The notes beneath the pieces were generated by a model, which did not search any database, was not told where the DNA came from, and saw only the letters and a list, made by a program, of their open reading frames with translations. The position numbers were made by a program, and so were the translations under genes. This document shows positions 44,339 through 55,091 of a DNA stretch of 64,000 nt, in pieces (positions within the stretch are counted from its first letter, which is position 1; each line of letters starts with the position of its first letter). The DNA comes from Billgrantia desiderata (GTDB lineage: Bacteria > Pseudomonadota > Gammaproteobacteria > Pseudomonadales > Halomonadaceae). The stretch is from contig JAAQTN010000001.1 in assembly GCA_011742915.1 (NCBI GenBank), forward strand, positions 186,001 to 250,000. The letters are read 5' to 3'.

Positions 44339-45829
44339 CTAGAACCGCCGTCGGCGGCGCTCTGGCAACCGCAGGCCCGGCAGCACCAGCAGCGCGCTAA
44401 ACAACCACACCGGCCAGCTGCCGGTGCGGGTGAAGGGCGTCAGACCCTGCATCGGTACGGCCTCGGCGAGCAGTGCCACGGTCTCGAACTGAGGTGCCCT
44501 GGCCACCACCTGACCGTACTGGTCGATGACGGCGGTCACCCCGTTGCTGGTGGCGCGCACCACGTAGCGGCCGTTCTCCAGCGCCCGCAGGCGGGCCATC
44601 TGCAAGTGCTGCAGCGGACCGATCGACTCGCCGAACCAGGTGTCGTTGGACACCGTCAGCAACAGTTCGCTGTCGCGGGCCTGCTGTGCCACCAGGTCGG
44701 CGTAGATGATCTCGTAGCAGATGGCGTTGCCGATCACCGTGCCGGCGGCACGGATCGGCCGCTGTCCCGAGGGGCCAGGGGTCATCGCCGGCATCGGCAG
44801 GTCGAAGAAGGCGATGGTGCCGCGCAGCCAGCGCTCCAGAGGCAGGTACTCTCCGAAGGGCACCAGGCGCTCCTTGCGGTATTGGCCTTCGGCGTTGCCC
44901 AGCCCGATCACGCTGTTGTAGTAGAGCCCGCGGCCCTCGCGTTGGGGAATGCCGGTGAGCAGAGCGGTACCCGGCACCAGGTGGGCCTGGGCCCGGGCCA
45001 GCAGTGGCTCGGCCTCGTCTTCGAACATCGGCAGCGCCGCCTCGGGCCAGACGATCAGGTCGGCGTCGTCGGCGTAGGCCCGAGTCATCTCCAGATAGGT
45101 GTTGGCGGCGATGCGCTGGCCCTCGGGTGTCCACTTGATCAACTGGTCGAGGTTGCCCTGCAGCAGGGCGACCCGCAGCGGCTCGCCTGCCGGCTCGGTC
45201 CACTGCGTGGGCAGCGCCAGTGGGATCAGCCACATGGCGGCGATGGGCGCGGCCGCCCACCAGCGACGACGCAGGAACTCCGCACCCAGGGTACCGCTGA
45301 GCGCAACGATCAGCGAGAGCAGGTAGACCCCGCCGATGGGGGCCCAGGGCGCCAGCGGTGAATCGACCTGAGAGCTGCCCAGCAGCAGCCACGGGAAACC
45401 GGTGAACAGCCAGGTGCGCAGCCATTCGCCCAGCACCCAGGCGCCGGCGAAGGTGAGGAAGGCCAGGCGCGGGCCGCACAGCAGGCGGTAGAGCCATAGT
45501 GCGGCGGCAACGAACAGCGCCATGGCGCAGACGAACAGCGCGGTGAGGAAGAGCGCCAGCGGCATCCCGGTGTAGCCGTAGTCGTGGATCGACACGTAGA
45601 CCCAGGAGGCACCGGAGCCGAACAGGCCGACCCCGTAGCACCAGCCGAGGAAGGCGGCCTGGCGTGCCCCCAGGGGCCGAATCGCCCAGTAGACGAGCCC
45701 TGCGGCCAGCGGTCCCAGCCACCACAGTTCATAGGGCGAGGCAGTCAGCGTGGTCAGAACGCCGGCAACGAGCGCGGCCAGATAGCCGAGTGCGGGCGTC
45801 GGACGTTTATTTTTCATGGGAGTTGGCAT
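44339..45829 (-). CDS. lnt: Apolipoprotein N-acyltransferase
   Basis: 496 residues. About six to eight membrane helices in the N-terminal part, then a nitrilase domain with the Glu-Lys-Cys triad: Glu in WPEAALP, Lys in RKERLVPFGEYLP, Cys in AICYEIIY. It adds the third acyl chain to lipoproteins in the inner membrane. The first Met (45829) has no clear ribosome site; a second Met 4 codons on (45817) follows CAGGA at 11 bases and may be the true start. Last gene of the miaB-phoH-ybeY-corC-lnt operon. Confidence 0.95.
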   Translation of the reverse strand: MPTPMKNKRPTPALGYLAALVAGVLTTLTASPYELWWLGPLAAGLVYWAIRPLGARQAAFLGWCYGVGLFGSGASWVYVSIHDYGYTGMPLALFLTALFVCAMALFVAAALWLYRLLCGPRLAFLTFAGAWVLGEWLRTWLFTGFPWLLLGSSQVDSPLAPWAPIGGVYLLSLIVALSGTLGAEFLRRRWWAAAPIAAMWLIPLALPTQWTEPAGEPLRVALLQGNLDQLIKWTPEGQRIAANTYLEMTRAYADDADLIVWPEAALPMFEDEAEPLLARAQAHLVPGTALLTGIPQREGRGLYYNSVIGLGNAEGQYRKERLVPFGEYLPLERWLRGTIAFFDLPMPAMTPGPSGQRPIRAAGTVIGNAICYEIIYADLVAQQARDSELLLTVSNDTWFGESIGPLQHLQMARLRALENGRYVVRATSNGVTAVIDQYGQVVARAPQFETVALLAEAVPMQGLTPFTRTGSWPVWLFSALLVLPGLRLPERRRRRF

Positions 45830-45844
45830 CCTGAGGCAGCCGGG

Positions 45845-46720
45845 TCAATCCTGGGGTGGCGTTGCTTCGTCCTGCAGAACGGCTTCCAGCAGGCGTATGC
45901 GCCGATTGTCTGCATTGAGTACGGTGAAGCGCCAGCCGCCGAGCTCGGTATGCTCGCCGCGCCCGGGCAAGTGGCCGAAGCGCTGCATCACCAGCCCGCC
46001 GACGGTATCGAACTCGTCGTCGGAGAAGCGCGTGCCGAAGCGCTCGTTGAAATCCTCGATCGGGGTCAGCGCGCGAATGGCGTAGCGCCCCTCGCCGAGA
46101 GTGCGGATGTCGTCGTCCTCGTCGGTGTCGTGCTCGTCCTCGATGTCACCGACGATCTGTTCGAGGATGTCCTCGATGGTGACGATACCGGCGGTGCCGC
46201 CGTACTCGTCGACCACTACCGCCATGTGGTTGTGAGTATCGCGAAACTCCTTGAGCAGGCTGTTGAGCCGCTTCGACTCCGGCACGAACATGGCCGGGCG
46301 CAGCACGTCCTCGAGCGAGAAGCGCTCGCGCTCCTCGGCGGGGCGGTTGAGCAGCTTCAGCAGATCCTTGACCAGCAGCAGCCCCTTGACCTCGTCGAGG
46401 TTTTCGCCAATGACCGGGTAGCGCGAATGACCGGTCTCGTCGATCAGGGCCAGGTACTCCTCGGCGGGCTGATCCACGGCGATGGCGGCCACCTGGGAAC
46501 GCGGGATCAGCACCTCACGAACCTGCTGGTCGCTGATCTGCAGTGCGCCTTCGATGATCATCATGGCGTCCTGGTCCAGCTTGAGGCGGGTGGCCGCCTC
46601 GCGCAGGAACTCCATCAGCTCCTCCCGCGAACTGGGGCCTTCGCTGTCCCCTGAGAGGGCGCCGAGCAGTTTGTCGAGCCACGACCTTCCGCTTTGGCCA
46701 CTCGTTCGGTCTTCACTCAT
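45845..46720 (-). CDS. corC: CorC/HlyC-type CBS-domain protein
   Basis: 291 residues. Two CBS domains ([12 protein letters not shown] to about residue 200, including [25 protein letters not shown]) are followed by a C-terminal CorC/HlyC domain ([18 protein letters not shown]). Involved in Mg/Co efflux or envelope maintenance. Sits between ybeY and lnt as in other gammaproteobacteria. Confidence 0.93.
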   Translation of the reverse strand: MSEDRTSGQSGRSWLDKLLGALSGDSEGPSSREELMEFLREAATRLKLDQDAMMIIEGALQISDQQVREVLIPRSQVAAIAVDQPAEEYLALIDETGHSRYPVIGENLDEVKGLLLVKDLLKLLNRPAEERERFSLEDVLRPAMFVPESKRLNSLLKEFRDTHNHMAVVVDEYGGTAGIVTIEDILEQIVGDIEDEHDTDEDDDIRTLGEGRYAIRALTPIEDFNERFGTRFSDDEFDTVGGLVMQRFGHLPGRGEHTELGGWRFTVLNADNRRIRLLEAVLQDEATPPQD

Positions 46721-46722
46721 CG

Positions 46723-47229
46723 CTAGAGTCTCTCGTCCATGCTGTCGTCTTGTTGTTCGGTGCGATCCGCTGCATAGGGATCGGCGATGTCGAGGTCCGC
46801 CAGGATCTCGCGCTCGAGCTGCTCCATCGCCTCGGCTTCCTCATCCTCGAGGTGGTCGTGGCCAAGCAGGTGCAGCATGCCGTGTACCACCAGGTGAGCA
46901 TAGTGATGTTCGAGGCGCTTGCACTGCTCGGCGGCCTCGCGCGCCACCACCGGGTGGCACAGCACCAGATCGCCGAGCAGCGGCAGCGAAATGCCGGGCG
47001 GGCCATCGAAGGGAAAGGAGAGCACGTTGGTGGGCTTGTCGCGACCGCGATAGTCGCGATTCAGCGCCTGGCCTTCATCGGCGTCGACGAAGCGCACGGT
47101 GACCTCGTGGCGCGTCTCCCCAGGGAAGCGCGCCAGCACCGCGGCGATCCAGCCCTCCAGCGCAGCCTGCGCCGGCAGTTCCCGGTCGGCTAGTGCAATC
47201 TGGCGGTCGACGATGGGCGCCGGGATCAT
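46723..47229 (-). CDS. ybeY: Endoribonuclease YbeY
   Basis: 168 residues. The zinc motif is [11 protein letters not shown] and the [14 protein letters not shown] segment is diagnostic. Involved in 16S rRNA 3'-end maturation and ribosome quality control. Overlaps phoH by 4 bases and precedes corC by 2. Confidence 0.95.
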   Translation of the reverse strand: MIPAPIVDRQIALADRELPAQAALEGWIAAVLARFPGETRHEVTVRFVDADEGQALNRDYRGRDKPTNVLSFPFDGPPGISLPLLGDLVLCHPVVAREAAEQCKRLEHHYAHLVVHGMLHLLGHDHLEDEEAEAMEQLEREILADLDIADPYAADRTEQQDDSMDERL

Positions 47230-48317
47230 TTTTCGCCGCCGTCCCTGTTGCGCTCACGCTCCTGACGCAGGGCTTCGCGCTCCCGTTCGCGGGCTTCGCG
47301 GCGGGCGCGTTCCTGCACTTCCTGCTCGGCCTCGAAGCTCTCGTAGGCTTCGATGATGCGCTGCACCAGCGGATGTCGCACCACGTCCTTGGCGGCGAAA
47401 TGCGTCACCCCGATGCCGGCGGTACCCCTGAGCACCTCGAGCACCTGGATCAGCCCGGAGCTCTGGCCGCGGGGCAGGTCGACCTGAGTCACGTCGCCGG
47501 TGATCACCGCGGTGGAGCCGAAACCGATGCGGGTCAGGAACATCTTCATCTGCTCGCGGGTGGTGTTCTGGCTCTCGTCGAGAATGATGAAGGCGTTGTT
47601 AAGCGTGCGTCCGCGCATGTAGGCCAGCGGAGCGATCTCGATCACCTGGCGCTCGATCAGCTTGCCCACCTGCTCGAAGCCGAGCATCTCGTAGAGCGCA
47701 TCGTAGAGCGGGCGCAGGTAGGGGTCGATCTTCTGGGCCAGATCGCCCGGCAGGAAACCGAGCTTCTCTCCCGCCTCCACGGCCGGACGCACCAGCAGGA
47801 TGCGACGCACCTCCTGCTGGTTGAGCGCTTCCACCGCTGCGGCGACGGCCAGGTAGGTCTTGCCGGTGCCGGCTGGGCCGATGCCGAAGTTGATGTCGTG
47901 CTGACGGATGCTGGCGACGTAGTTCTGCTGGTTCTGCCCACGCGGCTTGATCAGCACCTTGGGCGTACGCAGCAGCACCTCGCCGTCGGCGGGGCCTTCC
48001 TCTTCGTCGAGCGCCTCGCGCCCCGACTCCTGAAGGAACAGATGCACGGTATCCGGTGACAGGGGGCTGGCTTCGGCCTCGCGATAGAGGTGCTCCAGCA
48101 CGTTGGCGGCGGCCTTGACCCGATGGCCGGGACCGGCCAGTTGAAAGACGTTGCCGCGATTGCGCAGGGTGACGCCGAGGCGTGACTCGACCAGTTTGAG
48201 ATGCTCGTCCCTTTGGCCGCAAAGGTTGGCGAGACGCTGTGGATCGTTGGGCTCTAGGCTCAATGTGATGATGCGGTTGGCCTGTGCGGCGTGTTGACTC
48301 AAGGTGTCGGAATCCAT
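47226..48317 (-). CDS. ybeZ: PhoH-family ATPase (YbeZ)
   Basis: 363 residues. Walker [12 protein letters not shown], Walker [10 protein letters not shown], and [11 protein letters not shown] are visible. An N-terminal RNA-binding-like region and a basic/acidic helical tail flank the ATPase core. YbeZ is a nucleotide hydrolase that works with YbeY in RNA metabolism. Second gene of its operon, downstream of miaB. Confidence 0.94.
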   Translation of the reverse strand: MDSDTLSQHAAQANRIITLSLEPNDPQRLANLCGQRDEHLKLVESRLGVTLRNRGNVFQLAGPGHRVKAAANVLEHLYREAEASPLSPDTVHLFLQESGREALDEEEGPADGEVLLRTPKVLIKPRGQNQQNYVASIRQHDINFGIGPAGTGKTYLAVAAAVEALNQQEVRRILLVRPAVEAGEKLGFLPGDLAQKIDPYLRPLYDALYEMLGFEQVGKLIERQVIEIAPLAYMRGRTLNNAFIILDESQNTTREQMKMFLTRIGFGSTAVITGDVTQVDLPRGQSSGLIQVLEVLRGTAGIGVTHFAAKDVVRHPLVQRIIEAYESFEAEQEVQERARREAREREREALRQERERNRDGGEK

Positions 48318-48346
48318 GCGTTGCGTGTGTTGGCTCCCAGCTTAAT

Positions 48347-48366
48347 GCCCTGCCTTTCGGCAGGGC
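48347..48366. promoter_or_regulatory. Stem-loop between miaB and phoH
   Basis: GCCCTGCC (48347-48354), loop TTTC, GGCAGGGC (48359-48366), a perfect 8-base stem. On the minus (operon) strand there is no following T-run, so it is more likely an mRNA processing or stability element than a terminator. Confidence 0.4.
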
Positions 48367-48420
48367 AATGTTTTCCATTCACGTTGCCCGTCTGTGGGCG
48401 GACGACGTGCCTGCCTGATC

Positions 48421-49764
48421 TCATTGTAGCGTCGGGGAAGCCAGTTCGCCGCGCAGTGAATTGGGCAGTGCCTCGGTGATGGTCACCTCGACGAAGTGGC
48501 CGATCAGCTCGGTGGGGTTGGCAGCGCTGAAGTTGACCACGCGGTTGTTCTCGGTGCGTCCGGACAGCTGCCCGGGATCCCTGGGCGAGAACCCGCTGAC
48601 CAGGATGCGCTGCGTGGTGCCCACCATGCGCCGCGAGATCTGCATCGCTTGCTGATTGATGCGCTCCTGCAGGATCGCCAGGCGCTGCTTCTTGACGCTC
48701 TCCGGGGTGTCGTCGGGCAGTGCCGCGGCCGGCGTGCCGGGCCGTGCCGAATAGACGAAGCTGAAGGAGTGGTCGAAGCCGATGCGGTGGATCAGGTCCA
48801 TGGTGGCCTCGAAGTCCACCTCGGTTTCGCCGGGGAAGCCGACGATGAAGTCGGAAGAGAAGCTGATGTCGGGGCGCAGGGCGCGAATGCGCTCCATCTT
48901 CTCCACGTACTCCTCGACCGTGTGGCCGCGCTTCATGGCGGCCAGGATACGGTCGGAGCCGGCCTGGACCGGCAGGTGCAGGTGGCTGACCAGCTCGGGA
49001 ATCTCGCCGTAGGCCTCGATCAGGCTGTCGCTGAACTCCACCGGGTGCGAGGTGGTGAAGCGAATGCGGTCGATGCCCTCCACCGCCGCCACGCAGGCGA
49101 TCAGCTCGGCCAGGTCGATCTCGTCGCCGAGCCGGTTCTCGCCGCGGTAGGCGTTGACGTTCTGGCCCAGCAGGTTGATCTCGCGCACGCCCTGGTCGGC
49201 CAGGTGGATCACCTCGTCCATCACCGCCTCGAACGGGCGTGACACCTCTTCGCCACGCGTATAGGGCACAACGCAGAAGGTGCAGTATTTCGAGCAGCCC
49301 TCCATCACCGAGACGAAGGCACTGGCTCCGTCGGAGCTGGGCTTGGGTAGGTGATCGAACTTCTCGATCTCGGGAAAGGTGACGTCGACCACCGAAATCT
49401 GATCGTTGCGGCGGGCATCGAGCATCGCCGGTACGCGGTGCAGGGTCTGGGGGCCGAACACCATGTCGACGTAAGGCGCACGCTTGCGCAGCGCCTCGCC
49501 TTCCTGGCTGGCCACGCAGCCGCCCACGCCGATCACCAGATCGGGGTTGGCCTCCTTGAGTTTCTTCCAGCGGCCGAGCTGGTGGAAGACCTTTTCCTGG
49601 GCCTTTTCGCGAATCGAGCAGGTATTGAGCAGGATGACGTCGGCCTCGCCTTCGTCGTCGGTCAATTCGAGCTGATGAGATTCGCCGAGCAGATCCGCCA
49701 TGCGTGCGGAGTCGTACTCGTTCATCTGGCAGCCGTGGGTCTTGATGAAGAGTTTCTTCGCCAT
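48421..49764 (-). CDS. miaB: tRNA-2-methylthio-N6-dimethylallyladenosine synthase
   Basis: 447 residues. Three Cys for the N-terminal cluster are in [14 protein letters not shown] and GGCVASQEG; the radical SAM CxxxCxxC is [13 protein letters not shown] domain closes the protein. It adds the methylthio group to adenosine 37 of tRNAs. Start 49764 is the MAKKLFIKT Met. Heads the operon. Confidence 0.97.
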   Translation of the reverse strand: MAKKLFIKTHGCQMNEYDSARMADLLGESHQLELTDDEGEADVILLNTCSIREKAQEKVFHQLGRWKKLKEANPDLVIGVGGCVASQEGEALRKRAPYVDMVFGPQTLHRVPAMLDARRNDQISVVDVTFPEIEKFDHLPKPSSDGASAFVSVMEGCSKYCTFCVVPYTRGEEVSRPFEAVMDEVIHLADQGVREINLLGQNVNAYRGENRLGDEIDLAELIACVAAVEGIDRIRFTTSHPVEFSDSLIEAYGEIPELVSHLHLPVQAGSDRILAAMKRGHTVEEYVEKMERIRALRPDISFSSDFIVGFPGETEVDFEATMDLIHRIGFDHSFSFVYSARPGTPAAALPDDTPESVKKQRLAILQERINQQAMQISRRMVGTTQRILVSGFSPRDPGQLSGRTENNRVVNFSAANPTELIGHFVEVTITEALPNSLRGELASPTLQ

Positions 49765-49987
49765 AGGATAGAGGGTCGGTCGTCCGACGCGTGCGTCACC
49801 GGTGAGTGGAGTGTCGCGGGAATTGGCCTTGTGGCCGTCCTCGAAGGTGGCGGTATTATACGGAAGGCAGCCTGATGGGGCCAGTAGGGGCACCGCGTCC
49901 AGGGACGCCTGTGGTACGCTAGCCCCTTGGCGGTCCTGTAGCGGGACATCTAATTAGCGCAACCGAACGTTGAGGACAGACGGCCTT

Positions 49988-50317
49988 ATGGCGGCCAAGC
50001 CGATCTATCGGGTGGTTTTCCACCAGCAGGGTGAAATCTGGGAGCTCTATGCCAGAGAGATCTACCAGAGCGAACTTTGGGGTTTCATCGAGGTCGAGGA
50101 ATTTGTCTTCGAGGACGGCTCGAAGCTGGTCGTCGACCCCTCTGCCGACCGCCTGCGTCACACTTTCGATGGCGTCAAGCGCAGCTATCTGCCGCTGAAC
50201 GCCATCGTGCGTATCGACGAGGTGGAGCGTGAGGGGCCGGCCAGGGCCGTCAAGAGCGAGGGGCGCATTGCGGAGTTTCCGCGTGGTCCGATGCTGCCGC
50301 CGAAGAGCGAGCGCTGA
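49988..50317 (+). CDS. DUF1820 family protein
   Basis: 109 residues. The start MAAKPIYRVVFHQQGEIWELYAR and the later LWGFIEVEEFVF and VKRSYLPLNAIVRIDEVE are the family pattern. Cytoplasmic, function unknown, common in gammaproteobacteria. GAGGA lies 11 bases before the chosen ATG. Confidence 0.88.
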   Translation: MAAKPIYRVVFHQQGEIWELYAREIYQSELWGFIEVEEFVFEDGSKLVVDPSADRLRHTFDGVKRSYLPLNAIVRIDEVEREGPARAVKSEGRIAEFPRGPMLPPKSER

Positions 50318-50432
50318 AAACAATGAACGCAGGGAAACGGCATACCCGCGGTCTGCTCAGGAAATGACCATCCTGCCGCAGGCCAGTACCGGGGTGCCAG
50401 TCAGCCGCCTTTCCAGCGGTTTTCCCGGGGTT

Positions 50433-50453
50433 TATCCACAGTTCCTGTGGATA
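50433..50453. promoter_or_regulatory. Head-to-head DnaA-box palindrome
   Basis: TATCCACAG (50433-50441), TTC, CTGTGGATA (50445-50453): perfect inverted repeat. The left half extends to TTATCCACA (50432-50440), a consensus DnaA box; the right half differs by one base. It lies in the gap before the SH3 gene. Confidence 0.5.
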
Positions 50454-50525
50454 GGCCAGTGAAAGAGAGATTTGCCAGGGGCTTGCCGATGGCAGGCCCT
50501 CGGCTTTGATAGCCAGGACATCGGC

Positions 50526-51152
50526 ATGAAGCATCGATACAGGTTTTTTCTCGCAGGCGTCGCGCTGGGCTTGGCGGCGTCTCCGCTGCATGCCCAGCAG
50601 GCGGACAACAACGCGCGTTGGGTTTCCGATGAGTTGACCACCTACGTGCGCAGCGGCCCGACCGACGGCTATCGCATCGTCGGTACCCTGACGGCCGGCG
50701 AGCCGGTTACCCTGCTCGAGACCAGCGGCAACTACAGCCGGGTCGAGAACGGTGACGGCAATCGTGTATGGATACTGAGTAACGAGCTGCAGTCGTCACC
50801 GAGTGCGAGCTACCAGTTGCCGCGCCTGGAGGAGCAGGTGGCAGAGCTCGAGGCCGAGCTGGGCGGCATCAACGAGACCTGGGAGAACCGGGTCTCGGCC
50901 ATGACCGAAACCCTCGAGGTGCGTGAGCAGCGCATCGCCGAGCTGGAGGCGCGTAACCGCGAGCTCGACAGCGAGGCCGACCGCTCGCGCAGTACCATCC
51001 GCCAGCTCCAGGCACGCCTGGACACCCAGGAAGAGGACCTGCTGATGCGCTACTTCATGTACGGCGGTGGCGTCGCCGGCGCCGGTCTGCTGGTCGGATT
51101 GATCATTCCTCACCTGCCGCGCAAGCGGCGCAAGCGCGACCGCTGGTTCTGA
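50526..51152 (+). CDS. SH3-domain envelope protein, TIGR04211 type
   Basis: 208 residues. Signal peptide (ends SPLHA), a bacterial SH3 domain (about 30-95, with LTTYVRSGPTDGYRIVGTL), a long coiled coil (about 95-170) and a C-terminal membrane helix (about 178-196) with a basic tail RKRRKRDRWF. The layout matches the TIGR04211 family of inner-membrane proteins with a periplasmic SH3 domain. Function unknown. Confidence 0.87.
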   Translation: MKHRYRFFLAGVALGLAASPLHAQQADNNARWVSDELTTYVRSGPTDGYRIVGTLTAGEPVTLLETSGNYSRVENGDGNRVWILSNELQSSPSASYQLPRLEEQVAELEAELGGINETWENRVSAMTETLEVREQRIAELEARNRELDSEADRSRSTIRQLQARLDTQEEDLLMRYFMYGGGVAGAGLLVGLIIPHLPRKRRKRDRWF

Positions 51153-51168
51153 TGACGAGGCATGGACG

Positions 51169-51810
51169 ATGACGCGTGAATGGCTCGACCGCTGGCGCGA
51201 GGGACGTATCGGCTTTCATCGCCACGACACGCATCCGGCGCTGGTACGCCATTGGCCTACGCTGAAGATCCGCGCGGGCACCAAGGTGCTGGTGCCGCTG
51301 TGCGGCAAGAGCCTGGACATGCGCTGGCTGGCAAGTCGCGACCACCCCGTGCTGGGCATCGAGCTGTCGCGGGAGGCGATCGAGCAGTTCGTCGACGAAG
51401 GCACCGGCGAGGTGTCCCGTTACCAGCAGGAGCCGTTCGCGATCTGTCGGCAGGGCAGCGTGGAGCTATGGTGCGGCGATTTCTTCCACTTCCATATCGA
51501 TCAGGCGGCCGAGATCGGAGCCTTCTACGATCGTGCCGCGCTGATCGCTCTGCCGCCCGCGACTCGCCAGCGTTATGCCTTTCATCTCGCGCAGCTGATC
51601 CCGCCCGGCATACACGGCCTGCTGATCTCGCTGTCCCGCGCGCCGGGAGACGAGAGCGCCGGCCCGCCTTATCACGTGCCGGCCGATGAGGTTCGTGAGC
51701 TGTTCGAGCCCAACTTTCAGGTCACTCACCTGGAGGATGGCGAGCCGGAAGCGGGTAGCGGCTTCCGCGAGAGCGTGTGGGCCCTTACCCGGCGTGGCCC
51801 CATGACCTGA
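51169..51810 (+). CDS. tpm: Thiopurine S-methyltransferase
   Basis: 213 residues. VLVPLCGKSLDMRWLA, VLGIELSREAIEQF and YDRAALIALPP are the markers of bacterial TPMT, a SAM-dependent enzyme that methylates thiopurines and, in bacteria, selenium or tellurium compounds. Starts 16 bases after the SH3 gene, so may share its transcript. Confidence 0.9.
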   Translation: MTREWLDRWREGRIGFHRHDTHPALVRHWPTLKIRAGTKVLVPLCGKSLDMRWLASRDHPVLGIELSREAIEQFVDEGTGEVSRYQQEPFAICRQGSVELWCGDFFHFHIDQAAEIGAFYDRAALIALPPATRQRYAFHLAQLIPPGIHGLLISLSRAPGDESAGPPYHVPADEVRELFEPNFQVTHLEDGEPEAGSGFRESVWALTRRGPMT

Positions 51811-51842
51811 GTGGTGTCGATGAGCGCACACGTGCCAACAGC

Positions 51843-51869
51843 AAAGGGCCGCCCCTGGGGCGGCCCTTT
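51843..51869. terminator. Bidirectional terminator, tpm/lipoprotein gene
   Basis: AAAGGGCCGCCCC (51843-51855) and GGGGCGGCCCTTT (51857-51869) form a long stem with A- and T-rich ends between converging genes. Confidence 0.88.
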
Positions 51870-51908
51870 GGCATCGTGGCTGGGCAGGAGTGGCTTGAGG
51901 CCGAGAGC

Positions 51909-52499
51909 TCAGCGAGCCAGCAATTGGGCCAGCTCCGGGTCGCTGAAGGCGCGATCCAGGGCGTCGCCAATCAGATCGTTGAGCATGCGGCGGTTGGCGT
52001 CACGCCCCGGGCGCACGGCGTAGCTCTGGGTGCGGCGGGCAGTGTAAGTGCCGGTGTAGGTGGTGCCCTGGTTGGTCACCTTGACCTCGAGTACCGCTTC
52101 CAGCCGCGCTTCATCGATGACCGGGCGGTTCTCGCCACGCTCATAGCCGAGGTGCAACAGTGTGACCGTCAGCCCCGGGCGTCCGCTACCCGGCTGGGTG
52201 GTCGGTGAAAAGCCCATGTCGCGAACGGCCCGTTCCGCCTCGCGCTGCAGGTTCGGTATCAGCTCGTGGGCGCTGACCGTAATGACCGCGGTGGACATGG
52301 CGCTGCCGGTGCGCGTGCCGATCACCTCGCTGTCGCGCTCGTCCACGGCGGCTACCGTGACGGCCTGGCCGCTGCCTGTCTGGGGAACGGCGGTGCTGCG
52401 CTGCGGGTTCAACTGGAGATAATGGGGACTGGCACAGCCGGCCAGCAGGGCGGTGGCCAACAGAACTGCTGCGGCACACAAGGCATGACGTCGATTCAT
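51909..52499 (-). CDS. YajG-type lipoprotein
   Basis: 196 residues with a lipobox LAGC at about residue 21. The rest matches the YajG family: an early LNPQ segment, VAAVDERDSEVIGTR, VTVTLLHLGYERG and a C-terminal LNDLIGDALDRAFSDPELAQ. Outer-membrane lipoprotein, function unknown. Start 52499 begins the signal peptide. Confidence 0.82.
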   Translation of the reverse strand: MNRRHALCAAAVLLATALLAGCASPHYLQLNPQRSTAVPQTGSGQAVTVAAVDERDSEVIGTRTGSAMSTAVITVSAHELIPNLQREAERAVRDMGFSPTTQPGSGRPGLTVTLLHLGYERGENRPVIDEARLEAVLEVKVTNQGTTYTGTYTARRTQSYAVRPGRDANRRMLNDLIGDALDRAFSDPELAQLLAR

Positions 52500-52714
52500 T
52501 CTCGCTCCCGGATTCGTCTTGCGGGGCCAGGGGGCGGCCCGAGCTTGGCCGTGCATGAGGCAGCAGAAAGATACTCGCCTCAGTCACTTGCGCAGTATAT
52601 CGCCAGCGCGTGGCGGGCAACAGCGTTGCGCCGGGCGTAGGCATTACGGTTACACTCTGTTTTTTCACTCGACGAAGATCGAGCCTTTCGCCTCTCAGGA
52701 GAGGAAGATACCGC

Positions 52715-53158
52715 ATGATACGTCCTGCCACGACCGAGGACATACCGCAGCTCGTCGACATCTGGCTGCGTGCCTCGCTGCTGGCCCATGACTTCATTCC
52801 CGCCGGGTTCTGGCATGAACGCGCCGAGGACATGGCGAGCCTCTATCTGCCCGGTGCGGAAACCTACGTGCTCGAGGCCGCCGGACGCGCCGTAGGGTTT
52901 GCCGCGCTCAACGACGATCACCTCGAGGCGCTGTTCATCGACCCCGAGCTGCAGAGCTTCGGCCACGGCACCCATCTGATGGCGCATGCCATGAGCAAGC
53001 GGGAGCGGATTACCCTGTGCGTCTACTCACGCAACGTGCGTGCCGTATCCTTCTATCGCCGCCTGGGCTTCCAGGTACTCGAGGAGCGCACGGAGCCGCT
53101 CAGCGGCGAGCAGGAGACGCTCATGCTCTGGTCGCGTACGCCGGGCGAGGCAGGCTGA
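52715..53158 (+). CDS. GNAT-family acetyltransferase, YjaB-like
   Basis: 147 residues. Starts MIRPATTEDIPQLVDIWLRAS, with LEALFIDPELQSFGHGTHLM as the acetyl-CoA region and RNVRAVSFYRRLGF as motif B. The pattern resembles YjaB of E. coli. AGGAGAGG lies upstream. Substrate unknown. Converges on cysA. Confidence 0.82.
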   Translation: MIRPATTEDIPQLVDIWLRASLLAHDFIPAGFWHERAEDMASLYLPGAETYVLEAAGRAVGFAALNDDHLEALFIDPELQSFGHGTHLMAHAMSKRERITLCVYSRNVRAVSFYRRLGFQVLEERTEPLSGEQETLMLWSRTPGEAG

Positions 53159-53169
53159 CGCCGAACCGT

Positions 53170-54267
53170 TCAGCTCACCGCTACGGGCAGCGGGGCCGCC
53201 TGCTCGCGCCGTTCATCGGGAAAGCGGTGCCAGCGCCGCGGAACGGCGTAGAGCCGCGTGCCGCGGGTGAGGTGGAGCCTTTCGTAATCGGCGTGGCTCA
53301 CCGTGGCCAGCCAGGGCTCGCCCAGCCAGTCCGCCTCCAGCTCCACGCGCACTTCGGCGCCCACCGGTGAAATGGCGGTCACGCACACCGGCAGGTGGGC
53401 GTGCTGCGTGGCGCTGGGCGCGAGCTCCAGCTCGTGGGGGCGCAGCAGCAGCTCTTCCGGGCCGTCCTCGAGATCCACGGCCAGGCGTGCATCGCCACAG
53501 GTCAGTACGCCGTTGCGCACCGTGCCTTCGAGGTGATTGACGTCGCCCAGGAACTCGAACACGAAGCGGTTGGCCGGATGACGATAGAGTTCGTCGGGGG
53601 TGTCGATCTGCTCGATGCGGCCGTTGCTCATCACCACCACGCGGTCGGAGAGCTCCAGCGCCTCTTCCTGATCGTGGGTGACGAACAGGCTGGTGAAGTT
53701 GAGCTCGTCGTGCAGGTGGCGCAGCCAGCGGCGCAGCTCCTGGCGAACCTTGGCATCCAGCGCGCCGAAGGGTTCGTCGAGCAGCAGCACGTCGGGGCGC
53801 AGGGCCAGGGCGCGTGCCAGCGAGACCCGCTGCTGCTGACCGCCGGAGAGCTGGGCGGGGTAGCGGTGGGCCATGTGCTCGAGCTTGACCATCTCCAGCA
53901 GGCGATGCACCCGGCTGCGAATCTCGCCGCTCGAGGGACGACTCTTGCGCGGCATCACCGTGAGGCCGAAGGCCACGTTGTCGAACACCGTCATGTGTCG
54001 GAACAGCGCGTAGTGCTGGAACACGAAGCCGATGCGGCGGTCGCGCACGTGCAGGTGGGTCACGTCGCGCTCGCCGAACAGAATGCGCGCGCCGGCCACG
54101 TTGTCTGCCGTCTCCAGTCCGGCAATGATGCGCAGCAGCGTGGTCTTGCCGGAGCCGGAGGGGCCGAGCAGGCCGACCAGCTCGCCTTCGGCGATGTCCA
54201 GATCGATCGGCTCCAGCGCCTGGGTCCTGCCGAAGTGCTTGCCGATCTCGTGAAGGCGGATGCTCAT
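53170..54267 (-). CDS. cysA: Sulfate/thiosulfate ABC importer ATPase
   Basis: 365 residues. Walker [13 protein letters not shown], signature LSGGQQQRV, Walker [15 protein letters not shown]-loop VTHDQEEA, then a regulatory C-terminal domain. Powers sulfate/thiosulfate uptake. Overlaps cysW by 4 bases; last gene of cysPTWA. Confidence 0.95.
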   Translation of the reverse strand: MSIRLHEIGKHFGRTQALEPIDLDIAEGELVGLLGPSGSGKTTLLRIIAGLETADNVAGARILFGERDVTHLHVRDRRIGFVFQHYALFRHMTVFDNVAFGLTVMPRKSRPSSGEIRSRVHRLLEMVKLEHMAHRYPAQLSGGQQQRVSLARALALRPDVLLLDEPFGALDAKVRQELRRWLRHLHDELNFTSLFVTHDQEEALELSDRVVVMSNGRIEQIDTPDELYRHPANRFVFEFLGDVNHLEGTVRNGVLTCGDARLAVDLEDGPEELLLRPHELELAPSATQHAHLPVCVTAISPVGAEVRVELEADWLGEPWLATVSHADYERLHLTRGTRLYAVPRRWHRFPDERREQAAPLPVAVS

Positions 54268-55091
54268 GGGTGAACCTCCCGGCGCGCAGCGCGCCATTCC
54301 AGGCCGGCCTTGGCGACCAGCGTGAGCAGGGCGATCAGTGCCAGCAGCGATGCGCTGGCGAAGGCGCCCACGGTATTGTAGTCCTGATAGAGCTGCTCCA
54401 GGTGCAGCGGCAGGGTGTTGGTCTGGCCGCGGATGGCACCGGAAACCACGGAGACGGCGCCGAACTCGCCCACTGCCCGGGCGTTGGTCAGGATCACGCC
54501 ATAGAGCAGCGCCCAGCGGATGTTGGGCAGGGTGACCCGGCGGAAGATCGTCCAGCCCGGGGCGCCCAGGGTCACGGCGGCCTCTTCCTCGCGAGAGCCC
54601 TGAGCCTGCATCAGCGGGATCAGCTCGCGGGCAACGAAGGGGCAGGTGACGAAGATGGTCACCAGCAGGATGCCGGGCCAGGCGAACATCAACTGAATGT
54701 CGTGGCCGTCGAGCCAGCTGCCGAGCCAGCCGGTGCGGCCGTAGAGCAGCAGGTAGACCAGGCCCGCCACCACCGGGGATACGGCGAAGGGAATGTCGAT
54801 CAGGGTCTGCAGGATGCGCCGCCCCGGGAAGCGGAAGCGGGTCACCAGCCAGGCCAGCGCCACGCCGAACACCAGGCACACCGGAATCGTCAGCACGGCG
54901 ATGAACAGGGTCAGCTGAATCGCCGCCAGGGTGTAGTGGTTGGTGACGTTGGCCCAGAACACGTCGATGCCCCGGGCGAAGGCCTGGGCGAAGATCGCCA
55001 CCAGCGGCAGCAGCAGGAACAGGGCCGCCAGTACCACGGCGGCGCCGATCAGCAGACGCCGAACGGCGATGCCATCTCCGATTCGTTGCAT
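54264..55091 (-). CDS. cysW: Sulfate ABC importer permease CysW
   Basis: 275 residues, six membrane helices. The EAA-type loop ([24 protein letters not shown]) contacts CysA. Together with CysT it forms the channel. The stop of cysT and the ATG overlap in TGATG. Length is typical. Confidence 0.94.
   Translation of the reverse strand: MQRIGDGIAVRRLLIGAAVVLAALFLLLPLVAIFAQAFARGIDVFWANVTNHYTLAAIQLTLFIAVLTIPVCLVFGVALAWLVTRFRFPGRRILQTLIDIPFAVSPVVAGLVYLLLYGRTGWLGSWLDGHDIQLMFAWPGILLVTIFVTCPFVARELIPLMQAQGSREEEAAVTLGAPGWTIFRRVTLPNIRWALLYGVILTNARAVGEFGAVSVVSGAIRGQTNTLPLHLEQLYQDYNTVGAFASASLLALIALLTLVAKAGLEWRAARREVHP

Noticed and set aside
50432..50453. Chromosomal replication origin
   Set aside because: Only two DnaA boxes, no AT-rich unwinding region, and no dnaA, dnaN or gidA nearby.
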